From an uncultured Anaerobiospirillum sp. (GTDB lineage Bacteria > Pseudomonadota > Gammaproteobacteria > Enterobacterales > Succinivibrionaceae), in contig CALXXU010000013.1 in assembly GCA_944392765.1 (NCBI GenBank), forward strand, positions 1 through 42,913: DNA of 42,913 bases, in the 5' to 3' direction. Shown here piece after piece: positions 6,596 to 15,186 of this stretch. Each line of letters starts with the position of its first letter. Position 1 is the stretch's first letter. Below the pieces are notes generated by a model. It saw nothing but the letters and a program-made list of their open reading frames with translations. It was not told the origin of the DNA and did no database searches. Made by a program: the position numbers and the translations under genes.

Positions 6596-8480
6596 TTCTG
6601 CTTTAGATGAGCTTTTGCCCCCAGCGAAGCTCCCTGACATCTTTCACCATCACCGAGGGCGTGTAGCCCGCGACAAAGAGCACTTTCAGCTGAATACCGG
6701 CAAGAAGGCGCGTGAGGCCACAGGTCACAACGTTGCTCGTGACAGCTTTGGCGAGAGCCTGAAAGCGCAAAGCTCAAGTGCTCTGGCCTTGAGCAAGAAA
6801 CAACCAGCGGGGAAGAAAAATAGCGGCGGCAGCTCACGCGGTACACAGGGCGGGGCCAAGGGCGGCAAGCGCAGCACGCAGAAGAGGCCATCAGGCAAAG
6901 CCCCTAAGCCCAAAGATCGCAACTATCGCAATGCGAAGACTTACCAGAAGGGCACGGGCTTAACTCCACAACTCAAAGCCATTGGACTGGTAACCAAGGC
7001 CGCCGAGACTGTGGTGAAGTTTGATAAGGCCTCAACTGGCATCAAGACCGCCCACCATTTGACCGAGGCGGCCAACTATATTGCGCGTAACGGCCAAATG
7101 GCGGTCGAAGACCAAGACGGCACGCAGCTTACTCGTGAAGAGATGCGCGAGCGTATGGCGCAATGGGCTGAAGATCAGGATATGCCCGCCACCGACGATG
7201 ACTTAAAAGGCAAGCGGGCCGCAGATGCACGCCGCCTTATTCTTTCTTGCCCCGCCGGTACCGATCCAGATAAGGTATTGCAAACCGCTCGTCAGTTTGC
7301 CAAAGAGATGCTCAAAGACGATGGTTTTGATTACATCATGGCTTTGCATGTGAAAGATGAAAACCACCCCAATGAGCCTGATCACCCCCACGTGCACATC
7401 TTGATTAAGGCCATCAACAAGGACGGCAAGCGCCTGAACCCCCGCAAGGATGACCTCAAGTTTATGCGGGAGCGTTTTGCCATTCTGGCCCGACGCAATG
7501 GCATCGCTATGAATGCCACCGCAAGGGCAGTGCGCGGCCAAAGCGAGCGCAGCAAGCCCATTGAGCGCGTTAAGCAGGAGCAACGTTACTTCGAGGAGAT
7601 GACCAAAAGTCAGACCTCCACTAACGTTGAAAGTGAGCAAGCTACACCCAACACCGCGCAAGCCGCAGCGAAGGGAGAGCCAGCCGCCGGACGGGGCGAG
7701 CACGGCACAGCGCAGACCGAGCGGGGCGAGCACGGCACAGCGCAGACCGGGCGGGGCGAGCCCAGCGCAACGAAGGCAGAGCCACGGGCTCAGACTTCTG
7801 AGCAAACGCAAGCGCAAAAATGGGCTATCCACCGCAAGAAGGAAGAGCTTAAGGCCAAGGGCTCCACCCGCAAGGCCAGCGGGGAAGAAAAATCGCCACA
7901 GCCCCACCCATATCAGAAAGCCCGAGATGAAGAGATCATCACGGCCCTTAAGGAAGGCAAACCGCTTGACGAGCCCGAGGCTTTGAGCAAAGCCAAGCGC
8001 ACCCGCAAGCAGGTGCAAGCCAATGCCGCTAAGGCCGTATCTGAACTAGCCTCAAGTGGCGATGCCGCAGAGCAAGCTCTGGCCGCTGGACTCAAAAAGC
8101 ACTTTGACGACTTGCCCCCAGTGCAATCAGCTCAAGAGCGCCGTTATAACGAGGCTAAGAGCTTCATTGCAGCGAAGAAACGCGAGGCCAAGGAGCGCAA
8201 AGCGCGCGAGCAGGCCCAAGCACAGGCTAAAGCCCAAGCACAGGCTAAAGCCCAAGCTCAGACCAAGGCTCAAACTCAGACGCAGGCCCAAGCCCAGACC
8301 AAGTCCCAGCAGCCGACTGGCACTGCTCAGAAGACCACTGGCCCAGCCAAGCCGAGCACCGGCCAGAAGAAGCCCCAGAGCCAAGCTCAGAAGCACGCGA
8401 TCAATCGCAAGAAGCAGCAACGCGCCGAGCAGGCTAAAGCTAAAGCCCAACGCAAGAGCAGCCCCGACATGGAGCGATGA
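6585..8480 (+). CDS. MOBP/VirD2-type conjugative relaxase
   Basis: 631 residues from ATG 6585; the ATG at 6579 is too close to the GGAGG site. The first 140 residues are a basic extension. The relaxase domain begins around Tyr165 (ANYIARNG, candidate catalytic tyrosine), continues with RRLILSCPAGTDPDKV and the metal-binding HPHVH at 267-271, then LNPRKDDLKFMRERFA and RAVRGQ, all typical of VirD2-like MOBP relaxases. It nicks oriT, stays on the 5' end and pilots the strand. The C-terminal half is disordered: two near-identical GEHGTAQT units (about 7695-7750), a Q/A/K tandem tract (8215-8305), and the tail SSPDMER shared with two other element proteins. Two copies of the dispersed motif lie in it, in different reading frames. 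Confidence 0.9.
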   Translation: MSRSSALDELLPPAKLPDIFHHHRGRVARDKEHFQLNTGKKAREATGHNVARDSFGESLKAQSSSALALSKKQPAGKKNSGGSSRGTQGGAKGGKRSTQKRPSGKAPKPKDRNYRNAKTYQKGTGLTPQLKAIGLVTKAAETVVKFDKASTGIKTAHHLTEAANYIARNGQMAVEDQDGTQLTREEMRERMAQWAEDQDMPATDDDLKGKRAADARRLILSCPAGTDPDKVLQTARQFAKEMLKDDGFDYIMALHVKDENHPNEPDHPHVHILIKAINKDGKRLNPRKDDLKFMRERFAILARRNGIAMNATARAVRGQSERSKPIERVKQEQRYFEEMTKSQTSTNVESEQATPNTAQAAAKGEPAAGRGEHGTAQTERGEHGTAQTGRGEPSATKAEPRAQTSEQTQAQKWAIHRKKEELKAKGSTRKASGEEKSPQPHPYQKARDEEIITALKEGKPLDEPEALSKAKRTRKQVQANAAKAVSELASSGDAAEQALAAGLKKHFDDLPPVQSAQERRYNEAKSFIAAKKREAKERKAREQAQAQAKAQAQAKAQAQTKAQTQTQAQAQTKSQQPTGTAQKTTGPAKPSTGQKKPQSQAQKHAINRKKQQRAEQAKAKAQRKSSPDMER

Positions 8481-8589
8481 TCTGTGCGCAATTCTGCTTG
8501 ATGCCCCGTGCCTCAACACTTCTTTGAGCTCGTTGGTTTTGGAGCATGGCGGCACTAAATACTCGTGCGCAAGGCCAAAGATGTGCTGT

Positions 8590-8613
8590 GATTTTTACCG
8601 TACAGTAAAAATC
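8590..8613. promoter_or_regulatory. Palindrome copy 2 (candidate KorB/ParB site)
   Basis: Perfect arms GATTTTTAC and GTAAAAATC around CGTACA, in the gap after the relaxase gene and about 50 bases before a strong plus-strand promoter. The downstream flank (ATCATGAGGCGC) resembles that of copy 3 (ATCAAGGCGC). The position would allow repression of the promoter at 8660 by the KorB-like protein at a distance. This is inferred from similarity to KorB operators in IncP plasmids. Confidence 0.65.
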
Positions 8614-8659
8614 ATGAGGCGCCTGAGCCCATTTCACATCTATTGAACTGAGCTCATTC

Positions 8660-8688
8660 TTGCATCCGGGCCGCCGCTCCACTATAAT
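8660..8688 (+). promoter_or_regulatory. Sigma70-type promoter, TTGCAT-17-TATAAT
   Basis: TTGCAT at 8660-8665, a 17-base spacer and a perfect TATAAT at 8683-8688. No plus-strand gene follows; a terminator begins about 26 bases after the expected start, so it seems to make a short RNA. Confidence 0.6.
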
Positions 8689-8694
8689 GAGCTT

Positions 8695-8750
8695 AAAGTA
8701 TAGAAGTTTTATAAATTCAAAAGGGCACTTGTTACAGTGCCCTTTTTATT
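8695..8750 (+). ncRNA. Candidate small RNA of about 55 bases ending at a terminator
   Basis: It is bounded by the promoter at 8660-8688 and an intrinsic terminator: AGGGCACT and AGTGCCCT (8722-8743) around TGTTAC, followed by a T run. The hairpin also has an A/T-rich flank on the other side and can serve the converging helicase operon, so the promoter is the main evidence for an RNA. No open frame of useful length exists in the interval. Plasmid copy-control RNAs can be this short, but no target is visible. Confidence 0.35.
8721..8750. terminator. Bidirectional intrinsic terminator
   Basis: Stem AGGGCACT/AGTGCCCT with a 6-base loop, T run on the plus strand and A-rich flank giving T residues on the minus strand. 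It separates the plus-strand relaxase side from the minus-strand helicase operon ending at 8786. Confidence 0.8.
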
Positions 8751-8785
8751 TGCTTGATGGGAGTGGCAGCTCTGGCCTTTAGCCC

Positions 8786-9568
8786 TTAATCATCAGGCTC
8801 AAAGAACTCATCGAGCGGCTCTTTGAAGTGATCTTCTTGACGAGCCTTAGTCCTGAGCTGATAAGACTCGTCGACCTGAGGCAAGTTGACTTCATACTGC
8901 TGAGCCAACTTGGCCAGCGTTGCCTTTTCGGCCGCACTGGACAGCTTGAAACTACTGTGCGCAGCGATGAAGGAGCTCAATTGAGCCACTGGAATGCGCC
9001 GCCCCGCAAAGTAGTCAAAAACCGAGGCGTAGCACGGATAGGAGATCAATTCGACTGCATCGATCCCCTTGAGCAAGCCGTAAGGCACTAACCAGACATC
9101 ACCTAAGTTAGCGCAGAAGATCCCCGGAATGCGCAGGCCATCTTGATGACCTTTTGCCCCGCCGGTCACAGCTTTAGGCGCAGCTATGACCATGACATTA
9201 GTTAGGCCGCCCAGTTCACCATGACGGCGCTTGAAATTGAGTTCGTCGACATGGCACTGACGTGCTTTGGTTTTGCGCAGCTGAGCGGCGCGCTTTTTGT
9301 TCAAAGCGTCACGCTCATCTTGGGTGAGAGCAGCAAGCCCCTTGAGATGTTGCTTACTTGCGTAAGCCTTGCCTATGAGCTGGCCTAAAAACTCTGAGGC
9401 CGAGATCCCCTGAGCCAAGGCCATTTCTTTGAGCTGACTGATGGACTCATCAGTTAAGCTAAAGGAGCACTGGCGCTTCACTGCACAGGGATCCTTGCGC
9501 GGACGACCCCGCCCAACCTTTGGACTGGCCTTATCTACTGCTTTAGGGCTGGCGTTAGTCTGTGTCAT
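8786..9568 (-). CDS. AT-hook/ribbon-helix-helix-like DNA-binding protein, unknown role
   Basis: 260 residues; not a family I recognise as a whole. The N-terminus has an AT-hook-like GRGRPRKD at about 19-26, then KRQCSFSLTDESISQLKEMALAQGISASEFLGQLIG, which looks like a ribbon-helix-helix domain (one strand and two helices). The rest has a conserved-looking globular part (NVMVIAAPKAV, GIFCANLGDVWLVPYGLLKG) and a very acidic end (FFEPDD). It follows the helicase gene by 12 bases on the same strand, with GGGGCAGGG before the start, so it is probably co-transcribed. The neighbour suggests a role in replication initiation, helicase loading or control of that operon; this is only inferred from position and DNA-binding motifs. 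Confidence 0.7.
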   Translation of the reverse strand: MTQTNASPKAVDKASPKVGRGRPRKDPCAVKRQCSFSLTDESISQLKEMALAQGISASEFLGQLIGKAYASKQHLKGLAALTQDERDALNKKRAAQLRKTKARQCHVDELNFKRRHGELGGLTNVMVIAAPKAVTGGAKGHQDGLRIPGIFCANLGDVWLVPYGLLKGIDAVELISYPCYASVFDYFAGRRIPVAQLSSFIAAHSSFKLSSAAEKATLAKLAQQYEVNLPQVDESYQLRTKARQEDHFKEPLDEFFEPDD

Positions 9569-9580
9569 AACCCTGCCCCT

Positions 9581-10993
9581 TTAGTAGAAGGTATAGCGGT
9601 CAAGCTGGCAGCTAAGCTGCACATCACCCGTTGCACCAAAGCGGTTTTTGCCGATGATGAGCAAGGCCTTATTTGGGTCTTGCTCTGGCTGGCGATGCAG
9701 CAGCATAACCACATCAGCGGTGATCTCCAGACGGCCTGACTCACGTAAGTCCGACAATACTGGACGACTGTCACGACGGCGGTGACTTTCGATATTACGG
9801 TTAAGCTGAGAGAGCACTAAGAAGGGCAGCTTAAAGCTTTGTGCCATTTTCTTAAGCTCAGATACAATCGCGCCCAGTTCACGATCACGATTAACTCCCT
9901 GAACTTGTTCATTGGGCTCTAGCAATTGTACAAAGTCGATCATGACCGCAGACAAGCCGCCAAAGGATGCCACTGCTTTGACGATTAGGCCGCGCAAATC
10001 GTACATAGTCAAGCCGCCGAGGCGATGACATATTTGCAGCATCGACACGGGCGCATCACGTCCCCGCTGGCGCCTCAAAGTGCGCGTTGTGATCTCATTG
10101 AGATCTTGCACCGAAAGCGCATCGAGCTGATCAGCAGTGCGCTGAGCGAGCTTACACAAAGCCCACTCCCAGAGCTGATTTGCGTTAAGCTCCAGTGATA
10201 TCACCAATACTGGAAAGTTAGTATTGGGATTTGTGGCAATGTTAAGCATGAGGTTAAGCCCAAGGGTCGTTTTGCCCATGCCCGGACGCGCCGCCAGCAT
10301 GTATAAACGCCCCGGATAAAAGCCATTGATTTTGCCATCCAACTGCTGAAACCCAGTGGGGCAGCGCAGGCGGACAAGCGCGAGCTTTTCGGCGCGATAT
10401 TCCATATTAGCGCGCTCTATATCACCAATAAGCTTGATGGTTGAAGCATTCACCTGCAGTTTTTCCCCAGCTTCACAGAACTTGGCAAGGAGCAGATGAG
10501 GATCAGGATGCTTGTCCGCACGTTCTGCTGATAACTCTGTGAGTGCCTTGCCCAACTTGCGATCGAGCGAGGCCGTTGCCACTGTCTTGCAATGCTCAAA
10601 GAAGAGCAGCTCATCCCCCGCTGGCTCATCCATGTCCCAGAGGACATTAAGCACATTTTCCCAGTTATCAGCATCCTCCTTACGCGAGTCTAGCGCAAAG
10701 AGCATATTGAGCTTATTCCAGATCACATCTTGATCAAGGCGCTGAAAACCCTTTTGCGCAAACTCGTCCACCAGCGTCATGAGCACGCGGTAATAATGAT
10801 TAGAGAAGTCATCGCCGGTGAGCTTAAGCTCATGATCAGCTTGGTTAAGCTTAGCCAAAAGCTGAGGTTGATGCAGTAAAGCTGCAATCACTCGTTGCTC
10901 AGCACGCAAGACCTCATAGGAGCTAAGGCCTTTAGGACTTTCGTCCTTTGCGGGCTTGGGTTCCAAGCACTTAGTATTAGTTGTGTTAAGCAT
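9581..10993 (-). CDS. DnaB-like replicative helicase
   Basis: 470 residues, about the size of E. coli DnaB (471). Residues 30-130 form the DnaB N-terminal domain (AEQRVIAALLHQP). The RecA-like domain has Walker A ARPGMGKTT at about 235-243, the SLELNANQLWEWAL segment corresponding to the DnaB SLEM motif, Walker B VMIDFVQLLEP, and the DnaB4-type LSQLNR and SDLRESGRLEITADVVMLLHR. It would unwind DNA at the fork as a hexamer. Its presence with ParAB, SSB and topoisomerase III suggests the excised element replicates on its own. Two dispersed-motif copies lie here; at 10062 it is read in a third frame (RQRGRD). The start ATG at 10993 has a weak AAGGTC site. It is divergent from the secretion operon. 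Confidence 0.93.
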   Translation of the reverse strand: MLNTTNTKCLEPKPAKDESPKGLSSYEVLRAEQRVIAALLHQPQLLAKLNQADHELKLTGDDFSNHYYRVLMTLVDEFAQKGFQRLDQDVIWNKLNMLFALDSRKEDADNWENVLNVLWDMDEPAGDELLFFEHCKTVATASLDRKLGKALTELSAERADKHPDPHLLLAKFCEAGEKLQVNASTIKLIGDIERANMEYRAEKLALVRLRCPTGFQQLDGKINGFYPGRLYMLAARPGMGKTTLGLNLMLNIATNPNTNFPVLVISLELNANQLWEWALCKLAQRTADQLDALSVQDLNEITTRTLRRQRGRDAPVSMLQICHRLGGLTMYDLRGLIVKAVASFGGLSAVMIDFVQLLEPNEQVQGVNRDRELGAIVSELKKMAQSFKLPFLVLSQLNRNIESHRRRDSRPVLSDLRESGRLEITADVVMLLHRQPEQDPNKALLIIGKNRFGATGDVQLSCQLDRYTFY

Positions 10994-11240
10994 AGAAGTT
11001 TAGACCTTGCCAAGTAAATAAGATGAGTCCAGACTTAATGCACTTTTGGATAGAGGCAGCCAGACTCAAACCCGGATCCGCAGGCAATGCTTACAGCTTC
11101 ACCCACGGAGTGGCCTGCCGGAACCTTGATGCGATCAAAGTCCACAGCTCAGACCAAAAAATCTTTGTTAGGTGCTTGATTGTGGTACCGAATAGGGCGC
11201 ATCTATCAAGCAATGCACGGCATTGCAGTTGAGGTTCGGC

Positions 11241-11975
11241 ATGCAAAAGGTTTCGGAGTCATTAGGCAAGATCTATCTTGTCGCTACGCTATTAGTGGCC
11301 CCGTGCTGGGCGCAAAGCCCAGCGCTGCCGGTGCATGTCTTTAACGAACTGGCGGCCAAGTGCGCGCCCAATGTGGCCTTAGATACCTTAGCGGCCTTGG
11401 TCAAAACAGAAAGCTCCTTTCACCCTTGGGCGATAGCCGTGGTCGGCGGCGCTTCGTCCTATCCCGACTCACTTAAGCAAGCTCAAAAGCTCATCTTTGA
11501 CCTCAGCGCGCAAGGTCAGTCCTTTTCAGTTGGCCTCGGCCAAGTCAACTCTCAACACTTTAAGCGGCTGGGGCTCGCCGGGCCAGAGCTGCTTGACCCT
11601 TGTCTTAATCTCACGATTTCAGCTCAGATCCTGAGCTCGTGTTATCAGCTGGCGCAAAGTCAGCTGCAAGCAAAGCACAGCAGTGCTCCAGAGCGCACCG
11701 CGCAAGCCTTGCAAGGTGCCCTATCTTGCTACTTCTCGGGCAATATCACCTATGGGATCAAGTCTGGCTACGTTGCTTCAGTATTAGCCAACAGTGAAGC
11801 AACTAACTTCGTGCCCTCGCTTGCACTCATCACAGCGGCCCCGCCTCCTGCTCAAAGTCCAGCTCCGCTCATCGTTGTGAGCTCAAGCACCTCAGAGCTC
11901 TGGGACTCATCTCAGGTTTCATCATCACTCATGCTGCGTGACCAGACTCAGCCTCTGAGCTGGGACTCACGCTGA
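11241..11975 (+). CDS. virB1: VirB1-like lytic transglycosylase
   Basis: 244 residues from ATG 11241, chosen over the upstream TTG because GAGG lies 6 bases before it. An N-terminal signal peptide ends near ALLVAPCWAQS. The SLT domain follows: VKTESSFHPWAI contains the catalytic glutamate, and SVGLGQVNSQHF is the second conserved segment; CYFSGN is the third. It cuts peptidoglycan in the periplasm to let the transfer channel pass. The C-terminal 60 residues are S/P-rich and probably disordered. It is the first gene of the secretion operon and is divergent from the helicase. The 247-base gap between the two starts must hold both promoters, but I see no clear -35/-10 pair there. Confidence 0.9.
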   Translation: MQKVSESLGKIYLVATLLVAPCWAQSPALPVHVFNELAAKCAPNVALDTLAALVKTESSFHPWAIAVVGGASSYPDSLKQAQKLIFDLSAQGQSFSVGLGQVNSQHFKRLGLAGPELLDPCLNLTISAQILSSCYQLAQSQLQAKHSSAPERTAQALQGALSCYFSGNITYGIKSGYVASVLANSEATNFVPSLALITAAPPPAQSPAPLIVVSSSTSELWDSSQVSSSLMLRDQTQPLSWDSR

Positions 11976-12006
11976 TCGTACTTAGGCAAACAAAGGAGAT
12001 AACTTT

Positions 12007-12303
12007 ATGCAATTGTCTAAGCTCTTACCGCGTACTTTGGTTCCTGCCGCTGTGGTGGGCTCTCTTATCTCAAGCCCGGCCTTGGCCGCTCCCGGTGGCA
12101 CTGGCACTGATGTCAATACGCTCTTTAACGAGATCCTCACCGTGCTGCAAGGCATCTCGGTGGTTGTGGTCACCTGCGCGGTCATCTGGGCCGGTTATAA
12201 GACATTGTTCAAGGGTGCCGGTCTGCAAGAAGTGGGAGGCCCGTTAATGGGCGCCATTTTGATCGGCGCTGCTCCTTGGCTGGCTGAGATCTTGGTTGGC
12301 TAA
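12007..12303 (+). CDS. virB2: VirB2-like conjugative pilin
   Basis: 98 residues with a signal peptide ending at ALAAPGGTG (cleavage after about residue 28), then two hydrophobic helices (LQGISVVVVTCAVIWAGYKTLF and GGPLMGAILIGAAPWLAEILVG), the normal plan of VirB2/TrbC pilin subunits. The mature product of about 70 residues matches family size. It would form the pilus. AAAGGAGATAACTTT gives a very strong ribosome site, consistent with a highly made structural protein. The gene is directly between virB1 and virB3. Confidence 0.9.
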   Translation: MQLSKLLPRTLVPAAVVGSLISSPALAAPGGTGTDVNTLFNEILTVLQGISVVVVTCAVIWAGYKTLFKGAGLQEVGGPLMGAILIGAAPWLAEILVG

Positions 12304-12322
12304 GACAATTGAGGGCTAAACC

Positions 12323-12640
12323 ATGGATTTTCGTGCGCCTTTGTTCAAAGGAGCTACCCGTCCAGCTTGCATCTGGGGCATCCCGATTAAGCCGTTTTTA
12401 GGCTGCGTCGGCGTGTTCTTGTTGCTCGCGTTTTGGTTTTGGATCCCTCTGATGGTGCTGTGCGCACCGGTCTTGTTTGTGATGCGCAAGATCGCGCAAG
12501 AAGATGACCAACGCTTTAGGCAATTGTTCCTCTTCTTTAAGGTCAATGTGCTGGGCGCGCGCAATAAGCAGTATTGGCGCGGGGTCTCTTCACTGGCGTG
12601 CACCTCGTATCACAAAGAAGATCTCAAAACCAAAAGTTAG
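12323..12640 (+). CDS. virB3: VirB3-like inner-membrane protein
   Basis: 105 residues with the VirB3/TrbD pattern: a short cytoplasmic start (LFKGATRPACIWGIP), two closely spaced membrane stretches (FLGCVGVFLLLAFWF and IPLMVLCAPVLFVMR), then a soluble tail. VirB3 works with the VirB4 ATPase at the inner membrane. It lies directly before virB4 as usual. The 78-base gap to virB4 contains an intergenic copy of the dispersed motif (12686-12703), one of two copies outside genes. Confidence 0.85.
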   Translation: MDFRAPLFKGATRPACIWGIPIKPFLGCVGVFLLLAFWFWIPLMVLCAPVLFVMRKIAQEDDQRFRQLFLFFKVNVLGARNKQYWRGVSSLACTSYHKEDLKTKS

Positions 12641-12718
12641 CCCTCACTCATCGGCTCCTGCTTGGGCTATGCAACTCCAGCTTAAGCCAGCGGGGCAAAA
12701 AACATCAGGATACGCGCT

Positions 12719-15148
12719 ATGACCGATATCATCAGGCAAAAGCTTGGCCTCATGCGCCAAGAAGGTAGTTTGAGCGACTTCATCGGGCTCTCCTCCATCA
12801 TTGCGCCGGGCACCATCATGGGTCGTAATGGTGAACTAGTGGCATCTTACTCGGCCAAAGGCATCGCCTTTGAGACTGAAGATCAATTCTCCATTGAGGA
12901 TGCTGTTAAAAATACCAATACGCTGTTTCGGGCCATTGCGCGCAATGATGTTGCGGTGCAGATCCATCGGCTGCGCCGTCCTATGTGCGATGAGCTTACG
13001 GCCTGCGCGCAAGATGGCTTCGCGCGTGACCTCTCCTTGGGCTATAACCAAAAGATCGGTCATGAGCGCTTGGTTGCAACTGAGCTTTATATCTCGCTCA
13101 TCATGAAAAAGCGTAATAAGCTCAATACCAAGCACCTCAAAAACCTCGATAGCATCCGTCATGAGCAAGAAGTGAGACTTGAGGAGTTTAGCAAGATCGC
13201 CGATCAATTTGAGCGCACGCTCTCGCGCTTCGATGTTAGGCGCCTTGGTGAATACGAGCTCAATGGCCAGCTCTATTCAGAGCAACTCTCACTCTACAAC
13301 TTCTTGCTCACGGGCAAGATGCAACGCGTCCAGATCCCCAATGGCCCTCTTTACGAGACCTTAGGGGCGGTGCAGCTCTTCATCGGCTCTGACGTGCTCG
13401 AACTGCAAACGGCGCAAGGTTGTGAGTTCGCCCAATGCATCGAACTCAAGGATTTCACTCAGTCGACGTTCTCGGGCATCTTGGATAACATCCTCTATCC
13501 TGATAAGGCTCGGGTTCTGCCTTACGTCTTCATCGAAACGCAAACTTTTGCCTTCATGTCCAAAATTGAGGGTCAAAAGTTCCTGCAAATTCAGCAAAAG
13601 CAACTTATCTCCTCAGAAGATGCGGGCGTCAGCCAAATTCAGGCGATGAGTGCGGCTATTGATGGCGTGGTCAATGGTGATTTTGCCATGGGCGAGTACA
13701 GTTACACCCTCATGGTTTTCGCCTCGGACTTAGCGACCGTCAAGCAGAATGCGCAAGATGCGATCAAAAAGCTGCAAGATGAGGGCTTCATCCCCTTCGT
13801 CTCCACCTTAGCTCTGGCTGCGGCATACTTTTCCCAATTACCGTGCGCTTTTGAGTATCGGCCGCGCCTTGCGCGCATCACCTCGCTTAACTTCAGCCAT
13901 TTGGCGCCGCTTCATAACTTCGCTTGTGGTAAGCGTGACGGTAATCCATGGGGTGAAGCCTTGGCTTTGCTCAAAACGCCGTCGGATCAACCCTATTACT
14001 TCAACTTTCACACTTCCCCCGCTGGCGAAAACTCCTTTAACAAGAAAACGCTAGCTAATACCACTATCATCGGCACCTCGGGATCAGGTAAGACCGTGCT
14101 GCTCAATTTCCTGATCAGCATGGCCCAAAAGTACCGCAATGACGGCTCGCCTATGACGGTGGTGTTTTTTGATAAGGATCGCGGTGCTGAGATTGCGATT
14201 AGAGCACTCGACGGGGGCTATCTCACGGTGCAAAACGGTCAACCTACCGGCTTTAACCCGTTTGCGCTGCCTGCGACTGAAGGCAACATCCAGTTTCTTA
14301 TCAGCTTCATGAAGCTGCTGCTTTCGATGGATAAGCATCCCATCTCCTCATCAGAAGATCATGCGCTGTCTGAAGCCGTGCGCGCGGTCATGCAAATGCC
14401 TCAGCATATCCGCCGCATGTATCTCGTGCCGCAAAACCTGCCAGAAGGCCTAACGCGTCAAGAACGCGAAAACTCTTTGACCAAACGCCTGCAACGTTGG
14501 ATCAACGGGGGTGACTTGGCTTGGGTCTTTGACAATGCAGAAGACAAACTGGACTTTAACAAATATCCAAACTTTGGCATCGATGGCACAGAGTTCCTTG
14601 ATAACTCGCAAGTTCGCACGCCGATCGCTTATTACCTGCTCCATCGCATGGATGAGGTGATCGATGGTCGTCGCTTCTTCTTCGTTATGGATGAGTTCTG
14701 GAAATGGCTCTTAGACGAGGCCTTTAGCGACTTCGCCTTTAACAAGCTCAAAACCATTCGTAAGCAAAACGGCTTTGGTGTGTTCGCCACTCAGTCGCCT
14801 AGCGACGTGATCACCTCGCCGATTGCCAAAGCAGTAATTGAACAAAGTGCAACACAAATCTTTCTGCCTAACCCCAGAGCCGACAAGGATGACTATGTAA
14901 AGGGCTTTAAGGTTACTGAAGCCGAATACAAGATCATCTCGGAAATGGGTGAAGATAGCCGCTTGATGTTAGTCAAGCAAGGTCATCGCTCGGTGCTCTG
15001 CCGCCTTGATCTATCTGACTTCAGACAAGAACTTAAGGTGCTCTCGGGCTCAACTGACAATATCTTGTTAGTTGAGCAGTTACGCCACGAGCATGGGGAC
15101 AATGCAGCTAACTGGCTGCCTTTGTTCCTAGGTGGGCTGGCACACTGA
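12719..15148 (+). CDS. virB4: VirB4-like T4SS ATPase
   Basis: 809 residues, normal for VirB4. The N-terminal CagE/TrbE domain covers about the first 400 residues. The ATPase domain has Walker A GTSGSGKTVLL at about 451-461 and Walker B FFFVMDEFWKWL at about 650-660, followed by KTIRKQNGFGVFATQSPSDV, the conserved motif after Walker B. It powers pilus assembly and substrate transfer at the inner membrane. The stop overlaps the start region of the next frame by one base. A reverse copy of the dispersed motif at 14013-14026 is read as SPAGE just before the ATPase domain. Confidence 0.95.
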   Translation: MTDIIRQKLGLMRQEGSLSDFIGLSSIIAPGTIMGRNGELVASYSAKGIAFETEDQFSIEDAVKNTNTLFRAIARNDVAVQIHRLRRPMCDELTACAQDGFARDLSLGYNQKIGHERLVATELYISLIMKKRNKLNTKHLKNLDSIRHEQEVRLEEFSKIADQFERTLSRFDVRRLGEYELNGQLYSEQLSLYNFLLTGKMQRVQIPNGPLYETLGAVQLFIGSDVLELQTAQGCEFAQCIELKDFTQSTFSGILDNILYPDKARVLPYVFIETQTFAFMSKIEGQKFLQIQQKQLISSEDAGVSQIQAMSAAIDGVVNGDFAMGEYSYTLMVFASDLATVKQNAQDAIKKLQDEGFIPFVSTLALAAAYFSQLPCAFEYRPRLARITSLNFSHLAPLHNFACGKRDGNPWGEALALLKTPSDQPYYFNFHTSPAGENSFNKKTLANTTIIGTSGSGKTVLLNFLISMAQKYRNDGSPMTVVFFDKDRGAEIAIRALDGGYLTVQNGQPTGFNPFALPATEGNIQFLISFMKLLLSMDKHPISSSEDHALSEAVRAVMQMPQHIRRMYLVPQNLPEGLTRQERENSLTKRLQRWINGGDLAWVFDNAEDKLDFNKYPNFGIDGTEFLDNSQVRTPIAYYLLHRMDEVIDGRRFFFVMDEFWKWLLDEAFSDFAFNKLKTIRKQNGFGVFATQSPSDVITSPIAKAVIEQSATQIFLPNPRADKDDYVKGFKVTEAEYKIISEMGEDSRLMLVKQGHRSVLCRLDLSDFRQELKVLSGSTDNILLVEQLRHEHGDNAANWLPLFLGGLAH

Positions 15149-15186
15149 TGCCGCCCAGTCATTTCCCCGCTGGTTTGAGGTGTCTT

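Noticed and set aside
7203-8018. 271-codon minus-strand frame opposite the relaxase
   Set aside because: Leucine-rich shadow of the Q/A/K-rich relaxase tail.
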